Source: Kitasatospora indigofera
Lineage (GTDB): Bacteria; Actinomycetota; Actinomycetes; Streptomycetales; Streptomycetaceae
Reading direction: 5' to 3'
DNA length: 40,889 bases
Assembly: GCF_014655955.1 (NCBI RefSeq)
Contig: NZ_BNBO01000071.1
Coordinates: forward strand, 1-40,889
Below, one piece after another: positions 8,419 to 16,864 of the stretch. Each line of letters opens with the position of its first letter. Position 1 is the first letter of the stretch. The position numbers and the translations under genes were made by a program. The notes under the pieces are model-generated. The model was not told the DNA's origin and ran no database searches. It worked only from the letters and a program-made list of their open reading frames with translations.

Positions 8419-11400
8419 TTACGGGGCCGGGGTGTTCGGGGTCCCGTTGATGACGAACTGTGAGCCGGGCTCGATCAGGACGTTGCCCTGGGCCGAGTTG
8501 GTGATGGTCACGTTGGTGAGCGTGGCGGAACCACGCGCGCCCCCGTGGGCCAGGATGCCCGAGCCGTTGACGGACTTGTCGATCCGTACGTTGCTGACCT
8601 GGACGTTCGGGGTCGCCCCGCCGCCGGTCTTGAACTGGATGCCGTCGTAGGTGGAGTCGTAGATGTCGGTGTCGCGGATGGTGACGCCGGGGATGTCCTG
8701 CGAGGAGGCGAACAGGGTGATGGCCCCGAACTCCTGCTGCTCGCCCCAGAAGGCGCCGCCCGTCCGGTACAGGGCGTTGTTGGCGATCAGGGTCTGTCCG
8801 GAGAAGGGCAGCGGGTCGTGGTCGGTCGCCAGCATGATGCCCGGGTAGTTCATCGTGTCGGAGACGATGTTGTTCTCGATGGTGTTGCCGTAACCGCCGT
8901 ACACCGCGATGCCGTTGGCGCGCCAGGGCAGCTGGACGGTGTTGTTGCGGAAGTGGTTGTCGTGGCCGATGTCGACCGACTGGTCCTTCACGGCCTTGTT
9001 GGACCAGACGGCGAGCGAGTCGTCGCCGGTGTTGCGGAAGGAGGAGTTGAAGACGGTCGAGTTGCGGGTGCTGTTGGCGAAGTTGATGCCGTCGGCGTAG
9101 GTGTTGCGGATGCGCATGCCGGTGAACTCGAGGCCGTCGCCCGGGCCCCACAGGGCGGGGATGTTGTCGTAGTCGCGGCCGACCCAGACGGCGACGTTGG
9201 CGTGCTCGATCCAGACGTTGCTGATCTTGGTGTTCTTGCCGAACCGGCCGTTGAGGCCGACACCGCCCTCGGCGTTGCCGTCACCGCCGCGGATGGTTCC
9301 CGAACCGAAGATCGCGATGTCCGAGATCTGGGTGTTGTCGTCGATGTCGAAGCCGAAGTTGCCCTCGTGCGGGTGGTTGATGCCGCCCGCGTCCTGCGGC
9401 GCCGTCAGCGTGTAGAGCTGGGTGTGCCACATGCCCGCGCCGCGGATCGTCACGTTGCTGATGCCGACCTGGTTGTACTGGCCGCGGTTCAGCGGGTCGT
9501 CCGTGAGGATCTTCTGCTCCTGCCGCCACTGGCCGGCGGGGATCCACACGCAGCCGATCTCGCCCTTCTGGTCGGCCGTGACGGCGCGCTGGATGGCGTC
9601 CGTGTCGTCGATGCCGTCGTTGGGAACGGCGCCGTACGCGGTGATCGAGGTGCAGCCGGCCGGCTGCGGGAGGGCCGGGGCGACCTGCTCCAGGTCGACC
9701 AGGTCGAGGATGTAGAACGCGGCGTTGTCGCCCGCGTCCCGTTGGAGGCGGAACTTGGTGCCCGGCGGGTAGGACTGCGGCAGCAGCGCGTTGGACTCGT
9801 CGAACAGGCGGCGGGCGTCGCCGCCCGGCGTGTTGGTCAGGCCCTCGGGGCTGTCGGTGCTGCCGTACAGCCAGCTGTGCTTGGAGGACAGGGTCAGCTT
9901 CCGGTTGAACGTGCCGTCGATGTAGAGGCTGATCGTCGCCGACTGGCCGCCGCCGCCCGGCGCGTCCGGGATCGAGTTGCGTACGACGATCGAGTTCGAG
10001 GCGTTGGTGGAGGTGAACTCCACGTACTGGCCCTGGGAGTTGAGCTGGACCGACCGGCGGCCGGAGGACTCGGTGGCGAAGTTGGTGTGGCTGAACGTGC
10101 GCTTCTGGTCCGACTGCAGCAGGACGCCGTTGTACTGGGCGTCCTCCGCCTCGTACTCGGTGTACGGCAGCGCGGCGCCGCGGCCGACCACGATCGAGCG
10201 GGCGAACACGTTGTTGTTCTCGTTGGTCTCGGCGATCACCCCGGTGGCGTCCGCCGTGGCGGTGAGCGTGGCGCCGCCGCTGGCGGCGGTCCAGGTGCCG
10301 CTGACCGGCACCTGGGCGGTCGCGCCGGCCGCGATGGCGCCCGTCGTCCCGTTCAGCGTGGTGCCGCCCACGGCCAGGCGGGTGACCGAGCCGGCGGCGA
10401 CGGCGGTGGTGCCGCGGTTCTGCACGGCCACGGTGAAGCTGACGGCCGCCCCGACGGCCGGGGAGGCCGGGTTCGAGGCGATGCCCGTGACCGTGAGGTC
10501 CGGGCCGGGGCTCTGGGCCACCGCGAGCTTCGTCGAGCCCGTCCGGCTGTTGTTGGAGTTGTCCTGCTCGGCGACGGTGTCGGTGGGGTCGACCACCGCC
10601 GACACGGTGTAGCTGCCCATCGGGCGCTTGCCCACCGCGACCGGGACGGTCGCCGAGGCGCCGGCGGCCAGCGCACCCACCGGGGCCGAGCCGGCCACGA
10701 CGCCTTCGAGGCTGACGTTGACGGTCGTCGCCGGGGAGGCGGCGGTGCCGGCGTTGCGCACCGTCGCGTTGACGGTGACGTTGTCCGCCTCGGTCGGGGC
10801 GGTCGGCGACCAGGCCAGGTCGGTGACGGTGAGATCCGGGTTGGGCGCGGCGGTGCCGACCACCTGGAGCTCGGCGACCTGCGCGCCGGGGGCGCCGGTG
10901 TTGGAGGAGAACGTCAGCCGGACGTCGGCGTAGCGGCCGGTCACCGGGATCGTCACGGTGTTCTGGCTGCCCGGGCTGAACGCGTAGTCGGCCCGGGCGC
11001 GCAGCGTCGTGAAGCCGGCCGCCGACTGCTCCCGGCCCTCGACCTGGATCGCCTGTGTCCTGGCGCCCCAGGCCGGGTCGGGGTTGAGCTTGACCACCAC
11101 GGCCTCGACGTCGGCGTTGGAGCCGAGCTTCACGGTCAGGGCCGACGGGAACCCGGCCGACTCCCAGTAGGTGGAGACGTTGTCGTCGACGGCGTTGGCG
11201 GCGGTGTAGGACTGGGTCGTCGAGGTCGCCTCGACGGGCTTGTTGCGCGCCAGGTTCGAGCCGGTGACGGGCGGGTCGACCGGTCCGCCGCCCTCGCCGT
11301 AGACCTCCAGTTCGGAGATCTGGCCGGCGTTCCAGCCGGTGTTCCCGGTGACCTGCACCCGGACGTAGCGGACGGCGGCGGCCGGGAAGGTGATGTCCAC

Positions 11401-11805
11401 GGTGTTCGCCCCGGACGGGTCGAACACCCGGCCGGTGGAGCCGGCCAGCGTACTGAAGGCCGAACCGTTGGTGCTGCCGAGGACGCTCAGCGTCTCGGTG
11501 CGGGAGCCCCAGGAGGACGGGAGCTTCAGTGCCACCTCGTTCACGTTGACGCTGCTGCCGAGGTCGACCTGCACCCACTGCGGGAACGCCCCCGAGGGGC
11601 TCTCCCAGTAGGAGGCCTGGCTGCCGTCGGTGATGTTGCCCGCCGGGTACCCGCCGTTGGCTCCGCTGGCGGTGGCGGGCTTGCCGAGTGCGAGGTTGGG
11701 GCCGGTGGCGGCGTGGGCGGCGCTGACGGGCGTCAGCCCGACGGCGACCAGGCCGGCGACCACCGTGCCGGCGAACAGCCGTCGGCCCTGGTGTTTCCGT
11801 CTCAT
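8419..11805 (-). CDS. Secreted modular GH87-like alpha-1,3-glucanase (mycodextranase)
   Basis: 1128 residues. Start ATG at 11805 follows AAGAGGAC and opens a Sec signal peptide (positive n-region, LFAGTVVAGLVAVGL core, AHA cleavage near 32). Then come two discoidin/F5-8C-type modules (~33-168 and ~178-318; NLALGKPATASG, NLARNKPVEATS), two CARDB-like Ig modules (~320-425 and ~434-535; PDLTVTDLAWSP, PDLTVTGIASNP), a CBM35/6-like module (~545-705; YEAEDAQ), and a right-handed beta-helix catalytic domain from ~715 (ITAYGAVPNDGIDDTDAIQ). Asp905 in YADGINF and Asp928-Asp929 in NTGDDSLAVWS have the 23/24-residue spacing of the three catalytic Asp residues known for GH87 enzymes. Likely role: extracellular hydrolysis of alpha-1,3-glucan, as in fungal walls. 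A generic pectate-lyase-superfamily enzyme is the alternative. Confidence 0.82.
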   Translation of the reverse strand: MRRKHQGRRLFAGTVVAGLVAVGLTPVSAAHAATGPNLALGKPATASGANGGYPAGNITDGSQASYWESPSGAFPQWVQVDLGSSVNVNEVALKLPSSWGSRTETLSVLGSTNGSAFSTLAGSTGRVFDPSGANTVDITFPAAAVRYVRVQVTGNTGWNAGQISELEVYGEGGGPVDPPVTGSNLARNKPVEATSTTQSYTAANAVDDNVSTYWESAGFPSALTVKLGSNADVEAVVVKLNPDPAWGARTQAIQVEGREQSAAGFTTLRARADYAFSPGSQNTVTIPVTGRYADVRLTFSSNTGAPGAQVAELQVVGTAAPNPDLTVTDLAWSPTAPTEADNVTVNATVRNAGTAASPATTVNVSLEGVVAGSAPVGALAAGASATVPVAVGKRPMGSYTVSAVVDPTDTVAEQDNSNNSRTGSTKLAVAQSPGPDLTVTGIASNPASPAVGAAVSFTVAVQNRGTTAVAAGSVTRLAVGGTTLNGTTGAIAAGATAQVPVSGTWTAASGGATLTATADATGVIAETNENNNVFARSIVVGRGAALPYTEYEAEDAQYNGVLLQSDQKRTFSHTNFATESSGRRSVQLNSQGQYVEFTSTNASNSIVVRNSIPDAPGGGGQSATISLYIDGTFNRKLTLSSKHSWLYGSTDSPEGLTNTPGGDARRLFDESNALLPQSYPPGTKFRLQRDAGDNAAFYILDLVDLEQVAPALPQPAGCTSITAYGAVPNDGIDDTDAIQRAVTADQKGEIGCVWIPAGQWRQEQKILTDDPLNRGQYNQVGISNVTIRGAGMWHTQLYTLTAPQDAGGINHPHEGNFGFDIDDNTQISDIAIFGSGTIRGGDGNAEGGVGLNGRFGKNTKISNVWIEHANVAVWVGRDYDNIPALWGPGDGLEFTGMRIRNTYADGINFANSTRNSTVFNSSFRNTGDDSLAVWSNKAVKDQSVDIGHDNHFRNNTVQLPWRANGIAVYGGYGNTIENNIVSDTMNYPGIMLATDHDPLPFSGQTLIANNALYRTGGAFWGEQQEFGAITLFASSQDIPGVTIRDTDIYDSTYDGIQFKTGGGATPNVQVSNVRIDKSVNGSGILAHGGARGSATLTNVTITNSAQGNVLIEPGSQFVINGTPNTPAP

Positions 11806-12052
11806 CTGTTCGGGTCCTCTTGTTCGTGGCCGGGCAGCGGGACGCCGCGCCCTTCCCCGGGGGACCGCCCTCGGGGCCGCCGAGGTGTGCGGCGACTTGG
11901 GGAGCCGGGTGAGGGGCGCGGGTGCCGGTGCGCCGGTCGGACAGGGTGGGGGAGGTCCCGCCGGGCCGCGCGACACGGTTTCGGCGGAGGGCGACAGCAT
12001 GAGTGAAAGGCTTTTGCGTATCTCGGTCAATCATTTGCGCTGTCTGGGTGAC

Positions 12053-12081
12053 AGATTTCCGTCAAGTAACCAATTTGTCAA
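12053..12081 (-). promoter_or_regulatory. Possible promoter of the glucanase gene
   Basis: Read on the minus strand, TTGACA (12076-12081) and AAATCT (12053-12058) are 17 nt apart in the most AT-rich patch near the gene. Two more TTGAC motifs follow, TTGACG nearby and TTGACC further downstream, and CTGTC/GACAG forms a short dyad at about 12040-12054. The implied 5' leader of about 240 nt is long. The -10 match is imperfect. Confidence 0.35.
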
Positions 12082-12303
12082 CGGTCCTGACGCCCCGGCC
12101 GCCCGGGCCGGCATGTTCCCGCAGCTCGCAGTGGTCAACGCCGCAGGCGATTCGGGCGGCGGTGCCTCGGGTGCCCGGCGTCCGCCGGCCGCGCCGTCGG
12201 CCGTGTCCGGGGGTGATTGCTCCTGCGGGGCAGGTGCGGTGATCCGCCCGGCCGGCGCGGCGGCGATGGGTGGTCAACTCGGCTCTGGGCGGAGGACGTT
12301 GCC

Positions 12304-12417
12304 GAAGTCCGTGGGGCGGCGCGGACTTCGCCGGCACGACGGGGTGTCGCCGTTCCGTCGGAAGTCCGTGGGGCGGCGCGGACTTCGCCGGCACGACGGG
12401 GTGTCGCCGTTCCGTCG
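12304..12417. repeat. Perfect 57-bp tandem duplication with internal hairpins
   Basis: Units 12304-12360 and 12361-12417 are identical. Each contains an 8-bp stem GAAGTCCG / CGGACTTC with a 10-nt loop (first copy 12304-12311 and 12322-12329). The repeats lie in non-coding spacer between two minus-strand genes. Two units only, so it is not a CRISPR array. A recent slippage duplication or a REP-like element is possible. Confidence 0.9.
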
Positions 12418-12696
12418 GCTGCTGCCCCGTCGCGTGCGGGTCGGTCAGGGCGCGGGTCGGTCAGGGCGCGGGGGAGGGGTGGAGTCGGTCACGGGCGCGC
12501 GGCCGGGGCCGGACAGTGGGGCGAGGCGCTCGCTTGCGGGCGCTGCCGGCAGCCGCCGGGGTGGGGGCCGGGGCGCGGGTCGGGACGAGACCGCTGGGTC
12601 GCGCGCCACCGGCGGCCGGGGGCTCCTGCCCGGGCGGTCCGGGCGACGGGGACGGCCTGGCGGCTCGGCCGCCCCGGCCGGGCTGGTGTGCCCCGC

Positions 12697-13329
12697 TCAG
12701 CCCGCGTCGCGCAACATGCCTGCAGTCAGTCCGAGTTCGCGCTCCGCCGTGGTGAAGACGAGGACGTCGAGCGCGGGGTGGGTGAACTGCGGTTCGTCGT
12801 TCGCGTAGGCGCCGAGCCCGTCGATCGCCACCAGGATGACCAGGCACGCCCCCAGTGGGTCCGGGGTGGTGAAGTCGCCGCTGCGCACGCCGTCCTCGAT
12901 CACGGCCGTGAGGGCGTCGCGCATCACCGCCTCCTGCTCGGCGACCACGCCGCGCAGCGTGGGGCGGTAGCGGGAGAGGTGCCGGGCGTTGAGCCAGAGC
13001 CGGCCGAAGTCGACGAAGTCCTGGCCGTTCAGGCGGTGCAGCAGGCGGCTCAAGCGACGGAGCGGTGCCAGTCCGGCGTCGGCCGCCGGCAGCAGCGACT
13101 CGCGTTCGCCGGTCACCGCGCAGGCGAACGCCTCGCACAGCAGGTCGTCGATGCTCGGGAAGTAGTGGCCGATCAGGCCCGGGCGCACCCCCAGCTCGTC
13201 GGCGACCTGCTGCATGGTCGTGCGTTCCAGCCCGCGTTCCAGTGCCAGCCGGGCGGCGGTCCGCAGGATCTCGTGCCGGCGTTCCTCCGCGGTCTTGCGC
13301 GTCCGGGCGGCCCGGGGGGTTGACGTCAT
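12697..13329 (-). CDS. TetR-family regulator of the permease-hydrolase operon
   Basis: 210 residues. The helix-turn-helix covers about residues 17-64 (RRHEILRTAARLALERGLER, then QQVADELGVRPGLIGHYFPS), the canonical TetR_N pattern. The remainder is the all-helical ligand-binding domain. ATG at 13327-13329 is the natural start, followed by a basic tail typical of TetR N termini. It is divergent from the NCS1 permease operon, and the shared spacer contains nested inverted repeats at 13340-13383, so it most likely represses both itself and that operon until a substrate or intermediate binds. The ligand is unknown. Confidence 0.88.
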   Translation of the reverse strand: MTSTPRAARTRKTAEERRHEILRTAARLALERGLERTTMQQVADELGVRPGLIGHYFPSIDDLLCEAFACAVTGERESLLPAADAGLAPLRRLSRLLHRLNGQDFVDFGRLWLNARHLSRYRPTLRGVVAEQEAVMRDALTAVIEDGVRSGDFTTPDPLGACLVILVAIDGLGAYANDEPQFTHPALDVLVFTTAERELGLTAGMLRDAG

Positions 13330-13339
13330 GCGGAACAGC

Positions 13340-13383
13340 CTATTGGATGTCGCACCAACAGCTTATTGGTGTCAGCATCAATA
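13340..13383. promoter_or_regulatory. Nested dyad operator between tetR and permease operon
   Basis: CACCAA (13353-13358) and TTGGTG (13366-13371) form an inverted repeat with a 7-nt spacer. An outer pair CTATTGGATG ... CATCAATAG flanks it, with one extra G in the left arm. TATTGG-type hexamers recur. It is AT-rich compared with its surroundings and begins about 11 nt from the TetR start codon, as expected for an autoregulatory TetR operator that also blocks the divergent promoter. Confidence 0.65.
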
Positions 13384-13542
13384 GCGACCCGGTGCCCGCC
13401 CTCGCCCTCTCCTGCCCAGCCCTCACCTGGCCCCACCCTCCCGGGCTCTCGCCCGTCCAGCGAGGTGCCGCCCAGCGCGGTGCCACTCGGAACGGTGCCG
13501 CCCGGCGCGGTGCTGCCGCCTCCCCCCACCGAAGGAACCCCC

Positions 13543-15093
13543 ATGGAGCGTTCTGCAAGCGGCCCCGACGTGGCCGCGGCCCCCTCCGGACAGGACCGCG
13601 CCGGTTCGTTCGAGAGCCGCGGCATCGACTGCGTACCCGACTCCGAACGGCACGGCGCAGCCCGCGAACTGTTCACCCTCTGGGCCGCACCCAACGTGAG
13701 CTACCTCAGCTTCGTGGTCGGCGGAGCCCTGGTCCTGACGGGTCTCTCGCTCGCCGAGGCACTGGCGGTCACCGTCGCCGGCAACCTCTTCTGGCTCCTC
13801 ACCGGCTTCATCGCGGTCAGCGGCCCCGCCGCCGGCACCTCCGGGTCGGTCATCTCCCGCGCGATGTACGGCGTCGTCGGCAACAAGGCCGTCGTCGCGC
13901 TCACCGGCTGGCTGATCGCCTCGCTCTACCTGGCCCTGAACTGGTCGGCGGCCTCCGTCGCCGGGCTCGGCCTCACCAGCCGCGCCGGCCTGCCCGACAC
14001 CCCGGCGGTGGACGCCCTGGTCGTCTGCCTGATCGCCGGCGCCACCATCCTGGTCGCGATCTACGGGCACGCCACCATCGTGCGCCTCTACGGCGCGCTG
14101 AGCGTCCTGCTCACCGTGGTGTTCCTCGCGGTCGGCGTCATGGTCCTCACCCGTGCGAACTGGTCCTACACCCCGACCGAACCCCTCACCGGCCTCGGCC
14201 GGTTCGTCGCCCTGGCCTCCGGCTTCACCATCGTCGCCTCCGCCCCGCTGTCCTACGCCAACAGCCCCGACCTCACCCGCTACCTGCCCCGGGAGACCAG
14301 CCCGAAGGCCATCACGCTGTGGACCGCGTCCGGCGCCTTCCTGCCGAGCGTCCTGTTCACCGCGGTCGGCTCCCTCGCCGCCACCACCCTCGACATGAGC
14401 GACCCGCAGGCCGCGCTGGAGAGCGTCGTGCCGGCCTGGTTCGTCCCCGTCCTCGTCATCGCGGTGGTGCTGAACACCGTGGCGAACAACGGCATCACCG
14501 CCTACAGCTCCGGCCTGTCGATGCAGTCCGTCGGCGTCCGGCTGCACCGGGTGGTCGCCGTCCTGGTCGTCGGCCTGATCGGCACCGCCATGACGCTCTT
14601 CGCCCTCCTGGTGTTCGACTTCCTCACCGCCGTCAACACCCTGATGGAACTCGTCGTCGTCGTCACCGGCCCCTGCATGGCCGTCTACGCCACCGACATC
14701 GTCCTGCGGCGCAACCGCTACGACGGCGAGCAGCTCCACGACCAGAGCCGCACCAGCCCCTACTGGTACCGCGCGGGCGTCAACCGGGCCGGCGTGCTGG
14801 CCACCCTCGGCGGCGCATCGGCCGCCACCCTCTGCGCGAGCTCCAGCTCCTGGGCCGGCCCGCTGTCCTCGGCCATGGGCGGCCTCAACCTCGCCGTCCC
14901 CGTCGGGGTCCTCGGCTCGGCCGTCCTGTACTGGGCCCTGTCCCGGGCCTTCGGCACGCTGCCCGCCGCCACCGCGCTGCCCCCGGCGACCGCCCCGCAC
15001 CCGGTCATCGCCCCGCACCCGGCGACGGCCGCGCCGCCCGCCACCGCCCAGCCCCCCGCGACAACTCTGCCGCCCACCACCCCCCAGCACTGA
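13543..15093 (+). CDS. NCS1-type (cytosine/purine/allantoin) permease
   Basis: 516 residues. The ATG at 13543 follows GAAGGA at 13531; in-frame codons further upstream lie in the operator/leader. About 12 hydrophobic segments run from residue ~45 to ~475. Motifs typical of the purine-cytosine permease family are visible: the N-terminal FTLWAAPNVSYLSFVVGG region, the GTSGSVISRAMYGVVGNK loop, and APLSYANSPDLTRYLP in the middle. It should be a proton- or cation-coupled importer of a nucleobase, hydantoin, allantoin or similar ring compound. The last ~45 residues are an unusual low-complexity tail of PPAT/APHP repeats after the final membrane segment. First gene of a three-gene operon (next start 10 nt after the stop). 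Confidence 0.87.
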   Translation: MERSASGPDVAAAPSGQDRAGSFESRGIDCVPDSERHGAARELFTLWAAPNVSYLSFVVGGALVLTGLSLAEALAVTVAGNLFWLLTGFIAVSGPAAGTSGSVISRAMYGVVGNKAVVALTGWLIASLYLALNWSAASVAGLGLTSRAGLPDTPAVDALVVCLIAGATILVAIYGHATIVRLYGALSVLLTVVFLAVGVMVLTRANWSYTPTEPLTGLGRFVALASGFTIVASAPLSYANSPDLTRYLPRETSPKAITLWTASGAFLPSVLFTAVGSLAATTLDMSDPQAALESVVPAWFVPVLVIAVVLNTVANNGITAYSSGLSMQSVGVRLHRVVAVLVVGLIGTAMTLFALLVFDFLTAVNTLMELVVVVTGPCMAVYATDIVLRRNRYDGEQLHDQSRTSPYWYRAGVNRAGVLATLGGASAATLCASSSSWAGPLSSAMGGLNLAVPVGVLGSAVLYWALSRAFGTLPAATALPPATAPHPVIAPHPATAAPPATAQPPATTLPPTTPQH

Positions 15094-15103
15094 GAGACCG
15101 ACC

Positions 15104-16864
15104 ATGACTGCCGACCTCATCGTGCGCGTGGCACGGATCGAGAACTTCGATCCCGTGCCCGGCCCGGCCACCGACACCGTGGTCGCCGTCCGTGACGGCA
15201 GGATCCTCGCCGTCGGCGGCGACGACCTCCTCCACCGGTGGACGGGCCCCGCCACCGCCGTCCTCGAATTCCCCGGCGCGACCCTCACCCCTGGCCTCAC
15301 CGACCCCCACGCCCACCCGGTGTGGGGCGCGATCGAGGCCGGCACCGGGCTGGACCTCGACGGCCTGACCACCCTCGACGACGTCTGCGCCCGCATCGCC
15401 GAGCACCTGGCCGCCCGGAGCACCGGCTGCACCCCCGGCCACACCCCGGCCCGCCCGCCCGCCGGCACATCTCCCGGCACGTCGCCCGGCACGTCTGCTG
15501 ACGAGCCCGCCGACACGCCCGCCGAGGCGACCGGCCAGGGCATCGAGCCGTGGGTCACCGGCTTCAACCTCGACATCAACGTCTTCGACGCCGAACCCAC
15601 CGGCGAGCCGTTCGAACAGCACCTGCCCGGCGTGCCGGTCTCGCTGATGACCCGCGACGCGCACTCCCTCGTCATCAGCCCCGCCGCCGTCACCCGCGTC
15701 GGCCTGACCGGCACCGAGACCTTCGACGACGCCTCCCGGATCGCCACCGGACCCGACGGGCGGCCCACCGGCTTCGTCGTCGAACTCCAGGCCATGGACC
15801 TCGTCCTCGCCCACTACCCCGAGGTGCCCCTGGCCGAGGCCGCCGGACACGTCGCCGACCGACTGCGCCGGTTCGCCGCGACCGGCCTCACCGGCCTGCA
15901 CGCACTCGACTTCACCCCGCCCTCCGAGGAGGTCTACCGGCGGATCGAGGCCGACGGGGACCTCCCGCTACGGGTGCGCTGCTCACCGCTGGTGCCCGCC
16001 GACTCCACCCGCGAGGTCTGGGAGGCCGTCGCCGCCCAGCAGCGGCTGGCCGGCCGCCGCTGGCACGTCGCGGGCGCCAAGTTCATGCTGGACGGCACCG
16101 CCGACAACGGCTCCGCCTGGTTCGAACACCCCGACCTGCACGGCCAGAACCGCCACCCGCTGTGGCGCAACGTCGACGGGTACCGCGAAGCCGTCCGCTT
16201 CTTCACCGAACGCGACATCCCCACCGCCACCCACGCCATCGGCGACCAGGCCGTGCGCACCGCCCTCGACGTGATCGAGGAGACCGGCCACGCGCCCTCC
16301 GCCCCGCACCGCATCGAGCACATCGAGTCGATCCCCGACGACCTGCTCCCGCGCTTCGCCGCCCTCGGCGTCGTCGCCGGCCTCCAACCCGCCCACGCCA
16401 CCCGGCTGACCAGCGCCGACCAGAGCGACAACTGGTCCGTCCGGATCGGCCCGCAACGGGTCGCGCACGGCTGGCGCACCCGGGACCTGCTCGACCACGG
16501 CGCGGTGGTCGCCCTCGGCTCCGACTGGCCGATCGGCGTCGCCGACCCGCGCACCGCACTCGCCGACGCCCAGCTGCGCCGCCCGGTCGAGCAGCCCGAC
16601 GCCGTCCCCGTCCAGCCCGGCCAGCGGATCACCGCGCGGGAGGCCTACGCCGGGATGACCCGTGCCCCGGCCGTCGCCGCGGGCGACACGGGCCGGCTCG
16701 GCCGGATCGCCCCGGGCCACCTGGCCGACCTCACCGTCTTCGCCCGCAACCCGCTCCACCTCACCCCCGAGGAGCAGGCGGCCAACCCCGTCCTCGCCAC
16801 CGTCGTCGACGGCACCCCGCTGCTCCACGCACCCCGGCCCGCCGCACAGGAACGAACCCCGTGA
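15104..16864 (+). CDS. YtcJ-like metal-dependent amidohydrolase
   Basis: 586 residues. The amidohydrolase_3 (YtcJ/NfdA-like) signature is clear: a small N-terminal beta domain (VVAVRDGRILAVGGDD), then TPGLTDPHAHPVW with the metal ligands His69 and His71, a mid-protein GAKFMLDGTADNGSAWF, THAIGDQAVRTALD, HRIEHIES, and the C-terminal ALGSDWPIG with the catalytic Asp. Known members include N-substituted formamide deformylases and exo-acting amide hydrolases, so C-N bond cleavage is the likely reaction. Residues ~108-145 carry a low-complexity T/P/A/G insertion with repeated TSPG units. The stop overlaps the next GTG (GTGA at 16861), indicating coupled translation with the C45 hydrolase. Confidence 0.87.
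   Translation: MTADLIVRVARIENFDPVPGPATDTVVAVRDGRILAVGGDDLLHRWTGPATAVLEFPGATLTPGLTDPHAHPVWGAIEAGTGLDLDGLTTLDDVCARIAEHLAARSTGCTPGHTPARPPAGTSPGTSPGTSADEPADTPAEATGQGIEPWVTGFNLDINVFDAEPTGEPFEQHLPGVPVSLMTRDAHSLVISPAAVTRVGLTGTETFDDASRIATGPDGRPTGFVVELQAMDLVLAHYPEVPLAEAAGHVADRLRRFAATGLTGLHALDFTPPSEEVYRRIEADGDLPLRVRCSPLVPADSTREVWEAVAAQQRLAGRRWHVAGAKFMLDGTADNGSAWFEHPDLHGQNRHPLWRNVDGYREAVRFFTERDIPTATHAIGDQAVRTALDVIEETGHAPSAPHRIEHIESIPDDLLPRFAALGVVAGLQPAHATRLTSADQSDNWSVRIGPQRVAHGWRTRDLLDHGAVVALGSDWPIGVADPRTALADAQLRRPVEQPDAVPVQPGQRITAREAYAGMTRAPAVAAGDTGRLGRIAPGHLADLTVFARNPLHLTPEEQAANPVLATVVDGTPLLHAPRPAAQERTP

Larger units (their letters stand above)
11806..12696. other. 890-bp stretch without a convincing gene
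   Basis: Open frames cross this region on both strands, but their translations are R/G/A-rich, lack family motifs and change frame identity across the repeats. It holds a relatively AT-rich promoter-like patch (about 12000-12085) that probably belongs to the minus-strand glucanase gene, and a 57-bp tandem duplication at 12304-12417. The rest is G-rich spacer behind the TetR gene. Confidence 0.6.

Noticed and set aside
8545..12006. Very long open frame on the plus strand opposite the glucanase gene
   Set aside because: It is an antisense shadow produced by codon bias in high-GC DNA. The translation is G/V/D/A-rich with no family motif, while the minus strand has a signal peptide and a clear modular enzyme.
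12304..12417. CRISPR-like direct repeats
   Set aside because: Only two abutting units without spacers and no cas genes in the window.
12270..12755. Plus-strand frame with the repeated peptide SPWGGADFAGTTGCRRSVG
   Set aside because: The peptide repeat is just the 57-bp non-coding duplication read in frame. No ribosome binding site, no family and unnatural composition.
13366..13542. Upstream starts of the NCS1 permease (from 13366)
   Set aside because: They lie in or directly beside the operator and encode P/S/G-rich sequence. The ATG at 13543 has a GAAGGA ribosome binding site.
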